A DNA stretch of 64,000 nt from Thalassoroseus pseudoceratinae (GTDB taxonomy: Bacteria; Planctomycetota; Planctomycetia; Planctomycetales; Planctomycetaceae): contig NZ_JAALXT010000004.1 in assembly GCF_011634775.1 (NCBI RefSeq), forward strand, positions 823,242 to 887,241. Direction: 5' to 3'. Numbering within the stretch: the stretch's first letter is position 1; every line of letters starts with the position of its first letter. Below are positions 63,590-64,000 of the stretch, piece by piece. The position numbers and the translations under genes are program-made. The notes under the pieces are model-generated. The model saw only the letters and a list, made by a program, of their open reading frames with translations, searched no databases and was not told where the DNA came from.

Positions 63590-64000
63590 TTAGGATTGCA
63601 CGAAGCCAGTTCGGTTGCGGCCTGTTGTTGGGTTCCAGAAGAACAGCTCGTCGGAATTCGGATCACTAAATACGTCTTCGGTGAGTCTAGCAACGAGTTC
63701 ATAGTCGCCGTTGATTCCCTGGAAACCAATCACGTCATCGACGGCTACAGGTGGAGTCTCCAGGTTGAGACTCGTGGATGCGAGTCGATTTGCACCGGTC
63801 TTGCTGTTCCAGGCGAACACGTCATCCAGTCCGTCGCCATTCAGGTCGGCAACTTCGACGCGATCGAATTCGTTGCCGTTGAAGAGCGTTGTCGGGAAGT
63901 AGTTTGTGACGACATCTTCAAACGCCGTGGTTGTTCCGGTATCCTCAGTCGACAGCGAAACGATGCGGTTTTGACCGCTTCCCATATCAATAAAGAGCAG
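63590..64000 (-). CDS. Surface protein C-terminus with FG-GAP-like tail (partial)
   Basis: About 136 codons open to the right edge; the first Met at 63985 is internal, since LLFID precedes it as part of a repeat. Units match the tail of the giant protein at the left of the window: LLFIDMGSGQNR, then NGNEFDRVEVADLNGDGLDD followed by VFAWNSKTGANRL, and finally DELFFWNPTTGRNRTGFVQS. The gene is probably a second giant surface protein sharing a tail module. The rest lies outside the window. Confidence 0.8.
   Translation of the reverse strand: MLFIDMGSGQNRIVSLSTEDTGTTTAFEDVVTNYFPTTLFNGNEFDRVEVADLNGDGLDDVFAWNSKTGANRLASTSLNLETPPVAVDDVIGFQGINGDYELVARLTEDVFSDPNSDELFFWNPTTGRNRTGFVQS

Overview
The window (about 57% GC by eye) looks like chromosomal DNA of a planctomycete (Planctomycetota, probably class Planctomycetia). 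The evidence is a giant cell-surface protein with the planctomycetal N-terminal VEQLETRELL-type motif followed by Calx-beta arrays and FG-GAP-like tails, secreted sulfatases, PQQ-type beta-propellers, DUF11 and TPR proteins, and many genes that stand alone among housekeeping operons. I saw no rRNA, tRNA, CRISPR array, transposase or prophage.

Layout: 1-1.4 kb, the end of an MCE/MlaD-like gene and lspA. 1.5-11.6 kb (minus), a 3,360-residue Calx-beta surface protein. 12-15 kb, a sulfatase and a NagB-fold protein with altered catalytic positions. 15-17.7 kb (minus), rpmB-gatC-gatA. 17.9-19.4 kb, a frameshifted exbD and a XerC/D recombinase. 19.7-21.6 kb, a DUF11 envelope protein. 21.7-24.4 kb (minus), ruvB with a small partner, and yebC with a small membrane protein. 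24.4-33.1 kb (minus), nusA-infB-rbfA, a HhH-GPD-like protein and a large TPR protein; a terminator-like hairpin lies in the nusA leader. 33.7-35.2 kb, a secreted TPR protein. 35.3-41.4 kb (minus), the fatty-acid cluster plsX-fabD-(gap)-acpP-fabF, then a glycine-zipper lipoprotein and a second ketosynthase without its active-site Cys. 41.5-42.1 kb, a one-gene cassette bounded by inverted repeats. 42.1-48.2 kb, a GT-C glycosyltransferase, a PAP2 phosphatase, a zinc-ribbon/TPR protein and a secreted protein. 48.5-52.9 kb (minus), an exopolysaccharide module (GT4, SDR, sugar-1-phosphate transferase, GNAT acetyltransferase). 53-54.7 kb, another GT-C protein. 55-59.3 kb, prs, a second inverted-repeat cassette carrying a four-helix-bundle (23S-IVS type) gene, and mutS. 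59.6-62.5 kb, an AAA+ ATPase and a PQQ propeller. 62.5-64 kb (minus), an STM4013-type hydrolase and the end of another surface protein whose tail repeats match those of the 10-kb gene.

The most unusual signal is the pair of small cassettes at 41511-42144 and 56059-56535. Each carries one short gene bounded by imperfect inverted repeats built from tandem 7-base units (GCGTGAG-like and NGTNGAG-like). One carries an S23/IVS four-helix-bundle protein and the other an unrelated small protein, and both sit between housekeeping genes. They may belong to one family of small mobile or RNA-processed elements. The other leads are lineage-specific paralogues of core enzymes that have lost catalytic residues (ketosynthase, NagB-like, EndoIII-like).
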